In this document: positions 44,901 through 57,600 of the stretch, one piece after another | Numbering within the stretch: position 1 is the first letter of the stretch | How the letters are laid out: the number at the start of each line of letters is the position of its first letter | NCBI GenBank assembly: GCA_038025085.1 | Contig: CM076153.1 | Coordinates: forward strand, 3,410,001-3,474,000 | Length of the DNA stretch: 64,000 bases | Source of the DNA: Tetragonia tetragonoides | Lineage: Eukaryota > Streptophyta > Magnoliopsida > Caryophyllales > Aizoaceae | Direction: 5' to 3' | Notes under the pieces: generated by a model | What the model was told of the DNA's origin: nothing | Databases searched by the model: none | The model's input: only the letters and a program-made list of their open reading frames with translations | Program-made: the position numbers and the translations under genes

Positions 44901-47110
44901 ATATTACTCCCTGACTCTCCACGGCTCCACCGTATTTTACTATGTCATATGGTTTCTATCTTTAGATATCGCTATTTATATGACAAAGACCAAAGAAAAT
45001 ACCTATTTCGGATCTAAGTTTGATAGATTTTTAGAACTGGTTGAGGGATTTTGGGGATTTTTTATTTTGTAAGTTGATTTGGCTTTAAATTTTATAACGA
45101 ATCTGTAATATTTGTGTGTAAACTTGAATGTCACTTGATATTCAACGGGCGGTAATATCATTTTTGTTGGCCACTAGATTGGCATTCAGAGACACCATAA
45201 TATGATTGCTTCTAAACATCTGGGAATAATCAGATAATCAAGACTTTCCAAATTTCATGCCAAGAAAGATGTCACTATGAATTAGTGGCAAAAGGATCAA
45301 GTCTTCAGGTTCTAGACATAGGTCTTATGGCTCTTATAAAAAGTCTGGTAGGCTGGTAGCAGGCTTAGATTCCACATTCCTGTTCATTAACAAAATAAAT
45401 CCTGCTTGTTTCCACTTAGTCATTTATTTTGATGATAACCGTGAGGGGATAGCTCAGCTGGTAAGACCTCTGAGATATATTCCAGAGGTCCGAGGTTCGA
45501 GTCCCGTCAAGGCCACTGGAGGTTTTTCTGGTCGTTAACTTCAGGGCCCATGGGATTAGTCAAGCAAAGCTTGGATACCCATGTTATCTAAAAAAAAAGT
45601 AATATTTTGATGATAATTTGTGACCTCTTGGTGAAATTGGTATTTGTCTTAAATGCAACTGTATGTATTATTTGAAATCACAATGTATTTTGATTTTCAT
45701 CCCGAATGCCTGAATAATGAATACGTAACAGATTATAGTCTAAGGATATAGGAATAGACTTTTTCAGAGAAGAAAATAAATCTTCTTTACTGGAGCACAT
45801 TCCCTGATTCAAGTGCTTATTTGTTCAGATAAAATTATTTTTCGTCAGATAATTTCTCTACTTCATTGGTTATGAACTCTATTCAAATAAATCTTCAATG
45901 CAGAGCCATCAAGTTTTTCCTTATAGGGACATGGGGGTTTCTTTTATTTCGTTTTTTTAAGGGTCTGTCAGCAGCGGACTGTTTGATGATTGAAAGTTTT
46001 AATATTTGTCGTCGCAGGAAGTGGAAAAATATTTCAAGTTCTGGGGTTCTCCAGAGGGCGGTTCTCTTCATTCTGCTGATTGCATGCAGCAACTGTTGGA
46101 GTTAGTTCGGCACCATAGAGTTAACATTGATGGAAATGTTTGCACTGTGATAGTCACGACCATGGTTCTTGAGGTAATCCTTGCCCTCCTTCCTTTACGC
46201 TTGGACCTCCTTTGTTAAGGTTTTCAATGTGGTTTTTGAACACCTTTAACCTCTTAGCAGATGCTTCTGAAATTTTGTGCTATGTTATTATTTTGTAGCC
46301 TTTGGCTTTGGGAAGCAGACATTTCTAAATCAAATGCTCAGTTTAGATCTCCGGCACTTATCTTGTTTTTTAACATGCGCTTAGTGTGACTATCGGAGTT
46401 GATTGGAGGGTCTCAGACTCAATTTGGGCTGACTCCACTCTTTCTCCAACTGAAAAACTCTCTTACTTTTAGGCTGATTTAGAGAAAGCTTTTGCATGAT
46501 AGACTCATGATATTTAAGATTTGTTGCTGACTTGCCTTCTAGAGAGAAAGAAGCAACTGGTAAATGTTTTCTAGAGCAAGTTTGTTTCGGAGGGGGATAT
46601 GAGCAGTGTGGATGCTTTTTGCTCAATTCTGGCACTTGGGGTTCCAGAAGAGTACTGCCTTTCCTACTTAATTCAAACATCACCAGCATTTCTTATGAAA
46701 AGGGTGGTTCTATATTCCACTCTTTCCAAGGAATCGTGATAAAATTTGAGCATCACCTTTGAAGTTTTATTTTTAAATGCAATGTGAAGTTTGATCTTCC
46801 AATTGACATGTTTCATTGATTTATTTGTTATTCAGTCGGTATATATTTCGACTTTTCTTAGCTTTCATCAGCTTTTGCTAGTATGAATGTTGTGCTAATT
46901 TATCCACTTCTGGCTTTACACTGATTTTTAGGAAGCTTTGACTTGTACTGACAATTTTTCCGGTGTGCCTGTCGTGTTTTCTTTCTCTAGGGTTGGCAAC
47001 GGAAGCTGGACCCAGAGTACAATGTGATGGATACACTGAAAGCGCTGATATTTAAGGTTGATTGGGCAGAGTCTTTTGTCTACACAATAGAAGGTCTGGT
47101 GGCCCCTTGA
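41995..47110 (+). CDS. ABC1/ADCK (UbiB-like) atypical protein kinase
   Basis: Four coding exons: 41995-43269, 44232-44498, 46018-46173, 46991-47110; 1818 bp, 605 residues, frame kept. The N-terminus is basic (VRRIVRAF), consistent with organelle targeting, and a hydrophobic stretch follows at about residues 145-185. UbiB/ABC1 motifs are present: KxGQ (FIKWGQWAATRPDLFP), Ala-rich loop (VASGSIAQVHRA), VAVKVRHP, DLAREAAHL, HADMHPGNILV and FLDVGM. It ends with a helical tail. The ABC1K family acts in quinone and lipid metabolism in mitochondria and plastids. The long N-terminus and motif set recall the ADCK2-like group, but I cannot fix the Arabidopsis counterpart. Introns 1 and 2 carry copies of one SINE family. 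Confidence 0.93.
44078..44152 (-). mobile_element. Truncated antisense SINE in ABC1K intron 1
   Basis: AGATAACATGGGTATCCAAG then CTTTGCTTGACTAATCCCAT is the reverse complement of the 3' end of the SINE at 45439-45602, with its poly(A) as a T-rich run on the left. Confidence 0.8.
45425..45616 (+). mobile_element. tRNA-derived SINE with 14-bp target duplication in ABC1K intron 2
   Basis: Body 45439-45602 has box A (GGATAGCTCAGCTGGTAAGA) and box B (GAGGTTCGAGTCCCG), and ends in an A run. It is flanked by TATTTTGATGATAA at 45425-45438 and 45603-45616. Full length and little decayed. Confidence 0.92.
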
Positions 47111-48684
47111 GCTCAACTACGAGTATTATTCTTTTCGTGAGCATTTCATCTTGAAAATTGTTACCATAAATTTTGTCCGAAGTTGCATACTCTCTTTCAA
47201 AACTGGAAAGAATGCTAATGGCACAATCAAAATGCCTGCATTTCATTTTTGTTCCATTACACACAATAATAATGACCTTTATTGGTTAGCGAGGTCTATA
47301 TTTGATAGGACATGTACATCATACTCGATAGGACATGTACATCAATTTTTGAGTGCTGTATTTGGTTCTCCTGTAATCTATCAATTATACTTGAGTCATG
47401 TAATTCAATCTTTTCTGAAAGGACGAATGATAAAGCTTCAACATTCAAGCTGGTCGCATCTCCTATGTTGGATTTGCCCACTGCCATCCAAAGAAACAAA
47501 ACAGGGGAAAACTTCGAAGTGTTTGATGGTAGAGGTTGTAACAATCCGAACTATCTCATATTTGATTTTCGGACATGGCCTACCAAATAGGTTATACAGT
47601 TCGAACTTGAGTTAGAGGTTTTTTTTTTCTTCTTTTGGTTGCAAACTCGATTGGCCACACACTTTAAGCAGATGTAAACAAGACAGGGAACCACCCTGAA
47701 GACCATTAACGAAATATGTTATATTCCCTTTGTCAAGAATTAGTGTTTGGCTATTATTTTGGGATGTCAGGTGAACAATTTTCTTCTATAGCTAAAAATT
47801 ATACTTCTGTTTCAAAGAGAAGTGGAGTGTACAAGTTAAATCTTAATTATCAATACAAGACTTTCTCAGTTCAGGCGGGAAACAACCCATAATCCTTTAA
47901 AACGCTTTTAAGTTGTAATAGGGATTTAGGATTATATTCGTAGATTGTCAAAAGAATACTGTCATTAAAGTTAACATCCAAATAAGTGAATAGAAATTTG
48001 TGGAATTCATAGTATTTAAAAACATTGTCTACAATTCACTAGAAAAATAAAAAAAAAACATATGAAAATTAATACGCATTCCTGCTCACCAGAAGCACGA
48101 GGACAAAACAGTAAATAGAACAACTAAAGCCAATCGCTGATGCTCCGTATTAAATTTGTGGTAATCACTCTAAAATTTGTGGCAAATGTTGCAATCAGCA
48201 TTCATTCGTTGGTACAATATTGCAAGAATGCCCATATATAACTGCTAACATATATGCCAAAAATAATTTTCCCACTAGAATCATATTTAAATGTAATTTT
48301 GGCATGAACATCAGGCAATTCTAAGAAATCGCTCAAACAGTGTCTAATTCTCCATAAGAACCTACTATCCAATGTTTATCAACAGAGATCATAGCAAAAT
48401 TTTCCATCAACAGCAACATAATTCCTGGCAGGGTCATGGAAAACAACTATGATATTCCTGGAAAGCGGATCACGAAGAAATTTGAACATTTAAAGAAGCC
48501 TGCAGTGAATGAGCAACGACAACGATCCAACAAAATCCGAGTACGGTTCATCTCTTAGCCCACCAAGTGTCAGCAGATCACAGCTGTTTTTCCATTACCA
48601 AAGGGGCGAATCTTCCATAGAGTAGATTGTTTGCCACCTCAATTTGTTTGCACCTTCGACGGAGTAGTACCAAGTGCTTCTTTA
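47111..48684. other. Intergenic between convergent ABC1K and UBP14
   Basis: A short tandem duplication (ATAGGACATGTACATCA) lies at 47307-47343. No gene supported. Confidence 0.5.
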
Positions 48685-51600
48685 TCAGTTGGTCGATCTC
48701 TCAAAAAAGTACAAGTATCCCATATCCTTTGGGGGGTTGACAGAAGCCCCAACTTTAGCGTCATTGAATATTACCCATTTTCCATCTTTATAGATATGAG
48801 CAACATAATGGCCACAGTGTGTGGAAGTCCCCATGTGACTTATAAATCCTAGAAGCTTATACTCTGCATAACAATAAGAGGCAGTCAGAAACGGAGTAAA
48901 TTATAATAGAATGGGCCTCAAGATGCTCGCTAGCACTTTGTCATTGATAACATAAAACACTAGATGAACACAAGCTGAATAGCTATCTATGTTTGAGAAA
49001 CTAGGGATCCACTAGAAAGAAGAACCCAAGCCAAGCAAGTACCTAAATTATGGGAAAACAACTAATATCTACAGAGAACACCTATTATCTATCATAAAAG
49101 TAGAAGAGAAGAAAAAGATAGCACGAGATACTAACTTCCTGCTCCATCTGGTAGTTCAGCGTCAGTGGCCACAGCAGCACTACCAGATGTATCCATGTCA
49201 GATGCGGATGTCGCATTTGGATTGTTAAATATCCAATCAGTTGCTGCCTTAATATCTCCACCCTGGGCAATGTTTAAATGTCAAATTCAATCAGATGGCA
49301 CAATTTTTTTTTGATGAAATATCATCCTAATGTGCAAGCTACTAGACAAGATACCGTGGCCATGAGCGCCTTCCGAGCGACATCTTCCTCAAAACCAAAT
49401 GAAGTCAGAGTGTCGACCTTCGACTGGTCAACAGATGTCGCAGCATTTTGAGACTCGTGTGATATAGGGGCATCTATATCTGGCAAAAAAATACAGAGAT
49501 TATAGCCAGGACCAAGACCCAGGAGTATAAATTCTAATAAGAAGCCATGGCAGTTTAAAAATACTCCAAAATCCTAAACTAGAGTAACAATTTTTACCAG
49601 GATCATCCATGTGAGTAAGCAGCCAATTCATCGCCTCTTCAACTCCAACATTGGAAGTATTTATAGCAGCTTTCTGACAAAGTATTTCTTTAAATCCCAT
49701 TGATAGGAGCTGGGCGACGATATCCTCATTCGCTACCACCCTATTTGACTCTGCCTCATAATCATCAGCTGCAGAAAAAACAACATTTTTATAATTTTGC
49801 CAGTGGCCATTCCCATTGGCGTCACAAACTGAGCACAATGAGCATGCATTAGGCACCCCCACCCCCTTCCCCCCACCCAACCCCGAAAAATAAAGAAAAA
49901 ATCAAAAGGACGGGAATTATCTCGGACCACTCTCAGGTAAAAGCTCTTCTCCAGGTTGGAGACCTGTGCTCCGCATGTGACTGATGTCTATAGTATCAGG
50001 TACATCTATGTAGACATCTGGAACATAGAACAACAATTTGAGTTAAAACCAAATCTAGTGAAAATAAGCTAACAAAGAATCTTTTGCAAATATATTAAGA
50101 AATTCACAAGAGAATACCAAGCTTTTTAGGCACCCAACCATCCTCCATAACAAATTTTCTCATGTGCAAAACCAGATAATCAGGAAATGAAGTCAACCCA
50201 GTGGTTCTGCAGGGAGAAGAGAAGAACAGGAAAAGTACGAGTTACAATTCACAATGTTTTTTTTTTTAATAAGAAATTTTTTTATTAATCAACCATTGAA
50301 AGAATACAAAAAGGAGTCCTCAAATGAAAACAAGAAAAATATCTACAGCTCCTGCCAATGAAGTTGAACAAGTGTCAGGGGGGCACCCTTGAAGGCCCCA
50401 GCTGCCTTTTCCCAAAGAGAAGCCAAATAAACAATGTGATCCCAAACGCAGTCAACGGTCTTTCCAGAAGCGGAAAAAACCATCGAATTCCGCTCCAGCC
50501 AAATACACCACATAGTCATACAAGAACACCTCCACCAAAACTTCCCCTCCCTCACAATGTAATAGCCTTTCACAACATTCCTATTTTTTTTCAAACTGAA
50601 AGGGGCAGCATATTGTACAGTGTGGTATCTTCAAGAAGGCAGCAGATGCAAAGATATATAGTATATTTTGCAATTTGATAGAAACCAACTATACAACCAA
50701 AATGTATTCGTATGTCACCAAATCATAGCCTCATAGGTAAATTTAAATCGTAGCAACGCATAGTTGCTACCTCAAAAAACACCATAGGAACTGGGGTAGA
50801 TACCTGATGATCCACAAACTTTGAACAATATTATCAGTAATTTTGTTATGGAACAAAGATCCACTCAAGGGGGGAGAAAAGTTCTTCAACAAAGATGACC
50901 ATCCATGGGTACAAGAATACAATTTCAATGGAACAAGAAAGGAAAAGCAAGCAGTAGGTAGCTAATTCCCTAAACAATCACGAATGATCAGATACATGCT
51001 AAACCAAGCTTAGGTCACTGGTGGTAATGGACAAATGGATTCATACCCAGGAAGCTAGCACGTAGAGTCCAAACAAGAAACTTCTGACCAGCCTTTATGC
51101 TAATAATCAACAGTGCTATTACCATATACAAAAGGAGATATTTCCCTTCAGAAAGTCTAAAAATTTACTGTGCACAAACCACCCAAGCCAAAAAAGAATT
51201 CACAAGATCAAAAGTTTAACAGTATGCTCAAGTGACAACTATATTCTACCTAACTAGATACACTAAAGTTCAGTAACAAAAGCATCTTTCTCAATGAGAA
51301 TGAGAAAACATATCCACCACCAGACATCTGAATCGCTACGCACAGCACATGGTCAACTTACTTTGTTGCTGTTGTTTTCCCCTTCAACGCAGTACTGAAG
51401 AAGTCCACCAGCTCCTCTGGAGCAGAATAGCTTGCCAGGCAGGCTTCTAAAGGAACCCTTGGACGAACAACCTCAGCTACAGCCCTGCTATACTATAAAT
51501 GCTTAGGATTCTAAACTGGAAGAGAAACGCATGACAAATTGGATAATGACTCACATTTCTTTCCCTTCCGACTCCGCCTGGGCTTTCATTTTCTGAAAGG

Positions 51601-54600
51601 TTTCTAGTTGATCTAGAATGCAAGTCAAGAAATTCGTATTAACATGAAAGCAAATCAAGAAAAGGAATACTGAAATCCCCATAAAAAATCAACTAAACCA
51701 TTATTAACAGAAGAAAAGGTTTGTTGGGACCATATAGCTTACCTTTATTTGTAGCTGCATGCAGTGGGATATTGAGTGAAAGAATGTAGTCAAAGCGTCT
51801 ATTATAACTAACTTTCCCAGAAGGACATTGAATTCGATCTTCAATACCAAACTTGAAACTTCTCGAAGGATCCAACTTTGGGTTTCCGGAATTAACCCGT
51901 TCAACTTGTTCTAAAAGATGTAGGAAGAATTCTAATGCATCCTAGCCAAAGTTGGAGTTAAGAAATCAGGTCATTATATGAGAAAAGACAGTTGAAAGGT
52001 GAAAGCATTATCAACGATGCATGTCACATAGGAGACTGGGTACCACAGCGATTCGCAGATGTAGGAAGAAACAAAAAGACTTCATAGGCCAGAAACCCTA
52101 AGGTAAAGATGATATAAACACGATCTGCCTGAAAGTCACTTCTTAGCTCACTTTGTGGAAGCAGGTGCTCAAGTAAATGAAATTCACCAGATAGCAAGAA
52201 AAGATCTTAAACCTTTGCGAATGCCTTTGCCACTACTGACACATTATGCCAACACATTCATTATTTTATCCCAAGTAAATGAGATGTGATGACACTACAA
52301 TGCCAACACATCATGGCCCCTTCTTTAGATAACAATCCATTTTTGCGCCTTTAAGCCTTCAAGCATAACACAAAGACTCTCAATAATTGTTTGGGATCTT
52401 GGATTTGAAATTTAAGATTCCTCTCAGATTCCCTTCCTCACCCTAGGTGTGCAGAGGCCTCTTAGTTGAATTTATAATTTCAGATCCAATTTCCAAATGC
52501 AGCCTTAAGATATTTGAAAAGCACCAGAATGACATTAAAGAATGCAGCTGCTGTTTGTGCACTGCTAAGAAAAATGGGCATACCTGCTGTCTCATGGTAG
52601 AAAATTCTGGATGACTAGCAGCAATTACTGTCTTAAACATCCGGGGAGGAATGCCTTCTTGTTCCTGAAAATCAAAATCCAACCAAGGAAGAAATAAACT
52701 TTCACAATTTTTCTTATTTTCTTTTTTTCCTTGGGATGGGGGGAGGGGGGAGGGGATGGGCACTGCAAGGCAGGAAACAAACACAAACTCCTCACAAGCT
52801 CATAGCAAACAAATCTGAAATGCAGGTAGGTATCGACTTCCAAGTAGCAAACACAAATAGACAGGGTAGAACTTCTCTCAGTTTTAAGTTTGAACAATGT
52901 GAAAGGTTCATGAGTGAAAAGCAACATATGTCATAACTTAGCATTCAGAAAATCAAAATTCAAGATACCATGTTTTCAACAGATGGAACAGAAAATCAGA
53001 AGAAATCTTAAGGCATAAAGAGCATCTAAGAGCTACCCTGACACCAAGACTTTCTGCAGGAACAAACAACAACAACAACCGCCCAGTAGGTATCCCGCCG
53101 AGGGCGGGGTCTGGGGAGGTCCAGATGTACGCAGCCTTACCCCTAACTAGTCGCCTAGTAGAGAGGCTGTTTCCGAAAGACCCACGAAAACAGTTTTGAA
53201 TAAGAAGAAGAAAGTAAATTTTCAAAAACACACCTCTGACGACGAATATCTCCCAGACAGCAATCCATGACCTAATTTGAACCTGCCAAAAACTGCTGTC
53301 AGTTACAAGTGAAATTTAACATGGACAGAACAAATCATCCCAAGAAGTGAAAATGTGATGAAGCTCCCCACAGTCCAAAATTATAGCATTACAAAACAAA
53401 TTTTCTATAGTTAGATAACAGTCATCAACCCTTGATATACTAACATCCCTCTTTCTTCCTTTAGATAAGACCACCAGTAATATCCCACTTCAAGAGTAAG
53501 GCTTCTGGACCTTGACTACAAAAAGTTGGTATCCAAAATACCAACAAACACGTTTTCCAAAAAAAATCAAGGAAATATGTGGGAGGAACAATATTTGGGA
53601 GCAACAAAAACTAGTTAGTAGTCAATAACTACAAAGGAAGCATTTGCACAAGCACAGATGTTTTTCCCTTCTACTGAAAAGATAAAATTACAACTTTTCA
53701 TATCAAATTACTCAACGACAATACCAAAGAATTTGAACAGCTGAGCCCCAGTTTTCACCTCTGTAAATTTCATGATTATGCGTGTAAATAACGGTCAAGA
53801 GAGCAGCCAGATTGCCACTAAATAGGTCTAGCAAATATCTCAAGTTACGACATGACAAACCAACTTAGCACTTCATATAAACTTATCCTCTCTTTTTATT
53901 ACGAGATCCCAAAAATCGGAGATAAAAGCAGAATTCATATGGACCGATGCATTTGTCATTCAAGCAGTCAGAAGCCTTATGCAAGATGCATAGAAGGATA
54001 TCAACTCCCAATGCTCGATAGGATATAGTCTCCTAAATACTTGAAAGCATAACATGAATATTAAACGTGTGTATACACCACTAATACCATCATAATCAAG
54101 CATTTGGAGTTAGAGCATGGTCTGGTCCATAGCCATTGGACATTAGCCGCTGTCATTGGGGGCATACAACGGATATAACTCACATTACAAGTCTAGCATT
54201 AACAAAGACTACTAATGAAAAAAACTTAACCGCTCACTTACAATTGCATATTTAAGTCTACTGTTGGATCAGCAGGAGCAGCATCAAAAGCACTTTTCAG
54301 ACTTAGATTGGCATAGTATCTGATAGAATAATCACATAAGAAACGTTGATTCAATGAAAATTATTTTCATAAAAAATCCTCAAATTTTGGCCCAATAAGA
54401 ATTATCAAATATGTAAGCACTAACCGGGAACTAAAGGCACTCGTCGTATATGCAACTTGCATAGTTGATGCCAAGTAACAACTGTAAGAAAGACACGAAA
54501 TATGAGGGGTTCAAAAATGTACCCAATAGGCAATAAATATAGACTTCATCTCATTCAAAAAAGAACTACCTATTGCCGAGATTGACAAGTCCAGTATAAC

Positions 54601-57600
54601 CAGGGCCATAGAGAAGTCCAACTTCCTCTCCACTTTCTTGAATCCGGTTCCAATCAAAATTTGTATTTTGGTCAAGCTCCCTCTCCGCGGTGGTCAATTC
54701 AGTCTAAAGGGGGAAATTAGTAAATGAAAATCAAACCAAGAGAAAAACAACATATATACGATAAGGACCAAGATTCATCCCCCACCCCAACCCCCTCTTC
54801 CAGATCACCTCAAAAATAAAAGGCAAAGAAAAAAGGAAAGAAGTAAATCATAATCCGTAATAAGAAAGAAAAAAGCCTTCAAGCTACCAATCCAACAAAA
54901 TGAGAGTACCTATGGTGGAACTTAACACCTTATAACTAAATAAACTTAGGCCCATCAAACAATTGACAGCTGCTGACCAGAACTACACTCTTTCCTGTTT
55001 ACTAGTGTTCTGTAGCATGACACAGCCATACAATGAAAGCTTCATCTTGTAAATCAATCAACCAAGAAATGATAGTATTATGTCATGGGTGACAGTAGTC
55101 CTGTAACGGCCAGCCCGACTAGAAAAGAGAAAATAAGACTTAGTAGTAATAAACACATAGACATAATAGTGACAAAAATGCTCGGCTGTGCAACTTGCTG
55201 AGTTACTCTAACCTACTAATAGAAGATCAACTGGTCTATAGTCCAGTCATCTCTCATCTCAAATTCCCCCTGTTCCTCAGTAAATGAACTTCAATTTTTG
55301 TTTGCCAACTCAGCTTAGGCCCTTCAAACTAAATGATAGCTGGCAAAGACCTACACCCTTACCTGTTTATTAGTGTTCCAAAATACTCCTTCCGTTACGG
55401 AAAAACCTTAACATTTATTTTTTGAAGGTCAAAGTTTACAAACTTTGACCAATGATTTATGAAAAACTATAAGGATTTAGAATGTAAAAATACTATTTGT
55501 TAGATTCATCTTAAATAGCACTTTTGGAAAATCATATTGTTTATAATTTATATATTTATTTAAATACAAATATTACGATCAAAGTAGTGCATTGGAGAGC
55601 GTGAAAAAGTAAATGTTAAGGTTTTTCTAAAACGGAAAGAGTATTTGACAGCCATATTTTGAGAACTTCACCTTGTAAAATCATTCAACCAATAACAAGT
55701 GGGTTACAGTAGTCATGTCTCGGCCAGCTCATTGAAAGAATAGGAGAAAATAAGATTTATAGGAATAAACAAATAAAATAACATTTATGCTCAGCTGCGC
55801 AGCTTGCTGAGACTTACTCGAACTTACTAATAGATCTGATTTATAGTCCAGTCATCTCAAAATTATTGTAGGAATAAAACACATAAAACAGCAAATATCC
55901 TCTGAATGATATTTCCCATAGCAACAACTTATAAAGAGATGGATAATAATGAAAGTTTAAAATTTCAAGATAAACTACATGATTCGCACAAATGACTAAC
56001 CTTCTGCAATGAAGAAAAATCGATTCCGAAATGCGCCAAATGCTGCGGTAGATGTGGATCAATAACGCTTTCATCCTCCGGATATGAGAAAACATCTGAG
56101 ATGTCAAAATTGATTTTTTTAAGAGAATTCTAAGGATTAGAACCACATATTTACCCTAGAAAAGGCCAACACTGGAACTATGTTTATGAACAAATAAAAA
56201 ACATTAAAGAAAAAATTATACAACTAAGAAGTAGGGAGGTGGCAAAGTGAAAATCATAAATAAAATATTTTATAAAAAAATCTAAAGATTAACAAGTATG
56301 GAGTACAGTCTATCTTATATCATAACAAAATTACCCTGGAATGCAAGTATTAAAATTTCAGTAATATTGTCTTTAAACTTTGAGTCACAACTTGGTCATA
56401 ATAGGGACCAAGCTCAACCAAATAATTTGGAAAACCATAATTATGTTTTCCTCAAATAAAAAACGGTACTGCATATTGTTAAACTAATAGGAGAGAGATA
56501 AGGAGAACAACCAAAATCTTAAAATATCGTGAGAAAATAGGCAAACATTACTATGCAAGTGACTAAAAGATAACAGAATCCCAGACAAATCATCAACAAT
56601 TAGGAGTAGCTTCTGTGAACTGTGGTTTATATTGTACAAATCATCAACAACATTACCTGCTGCTTCCAAATCAGCAGTTATTGTGCCAAGCTTCACAGCA
56701 AGAGGGTACCTCGTCTCATTATAATGCTCAACAGCATGGTTGTTGCCACCAGTTCCATCCCAATTTTTCCTCCCACAAAGGATCATTCCATCTGTTAGAT
56801 TTAACCAAAGGTTCTCGGTTTTGTCACACTTAGTACATTTCCAACCAGAGGGAGGAACAACAACACCGTTGTCAATCTGTTGCAAATTCAAGGCATGTGC
56901 ACTGACTTGCTTCTCAGCTACCCAGGCAGCAACTTGCTCTTTCCGCCCTGCACCCTCGGCCATTACAACTGCATCAACAGCCAACCTTACCTACAATGTA
57001 GAAATACAAGAAGCAAAAGTCTCAGGAGAAGTTCTGTCTGCATTAAATAGTCATACAGCTACGAGTTTGACTGATCAACTGGACTTTTAATGCAAACCAC
57101 GTATTCAAAAACTAATAATGTTCACTTCAACTTCACTATTCTAGCCATTCAATCATTCATTAGAACAGCAAAAATGTTCACTACATTAACCAGTGAAACT
57201 CAATCAGGGTACCAAAAGCATTCATGATCATGATGCTCTAAAAACTCACCTGGTCAACCAAGACTGTCAAACAAAGATAAAGGAAAGTTCATTTATGAGT
57301 AGATCTTGCATGGACTTGTTCCATCGTATGAACCAACTTCTAAGGAGTGACAATTACGCTTCAGAGGGGTGATTCCTATTTTTAGTGGGGTGACTTCCAC
57401 TTTTAGAGCCGTGAATCAGTGACATTTTCACCTCAGAGGGTGAGATCCACGTATGTACCAAGTTCATGCAAGACTTTGCAATCGTTTAATATTAAGAAAG
57501 AACGTAAATACCTTCTCTGGCAACTCAACGGAAGGAAACGGAAGACTAGAATAGTCTGGCAATATAACAATATTATATGTCTCTTCATATTCAGGTTCAC

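Noticed and set aside
47151..47615. 154-aa frame downstream of ABC1K
   Set aside because: No recognisable pattern; starts in the probable 3' UTR.
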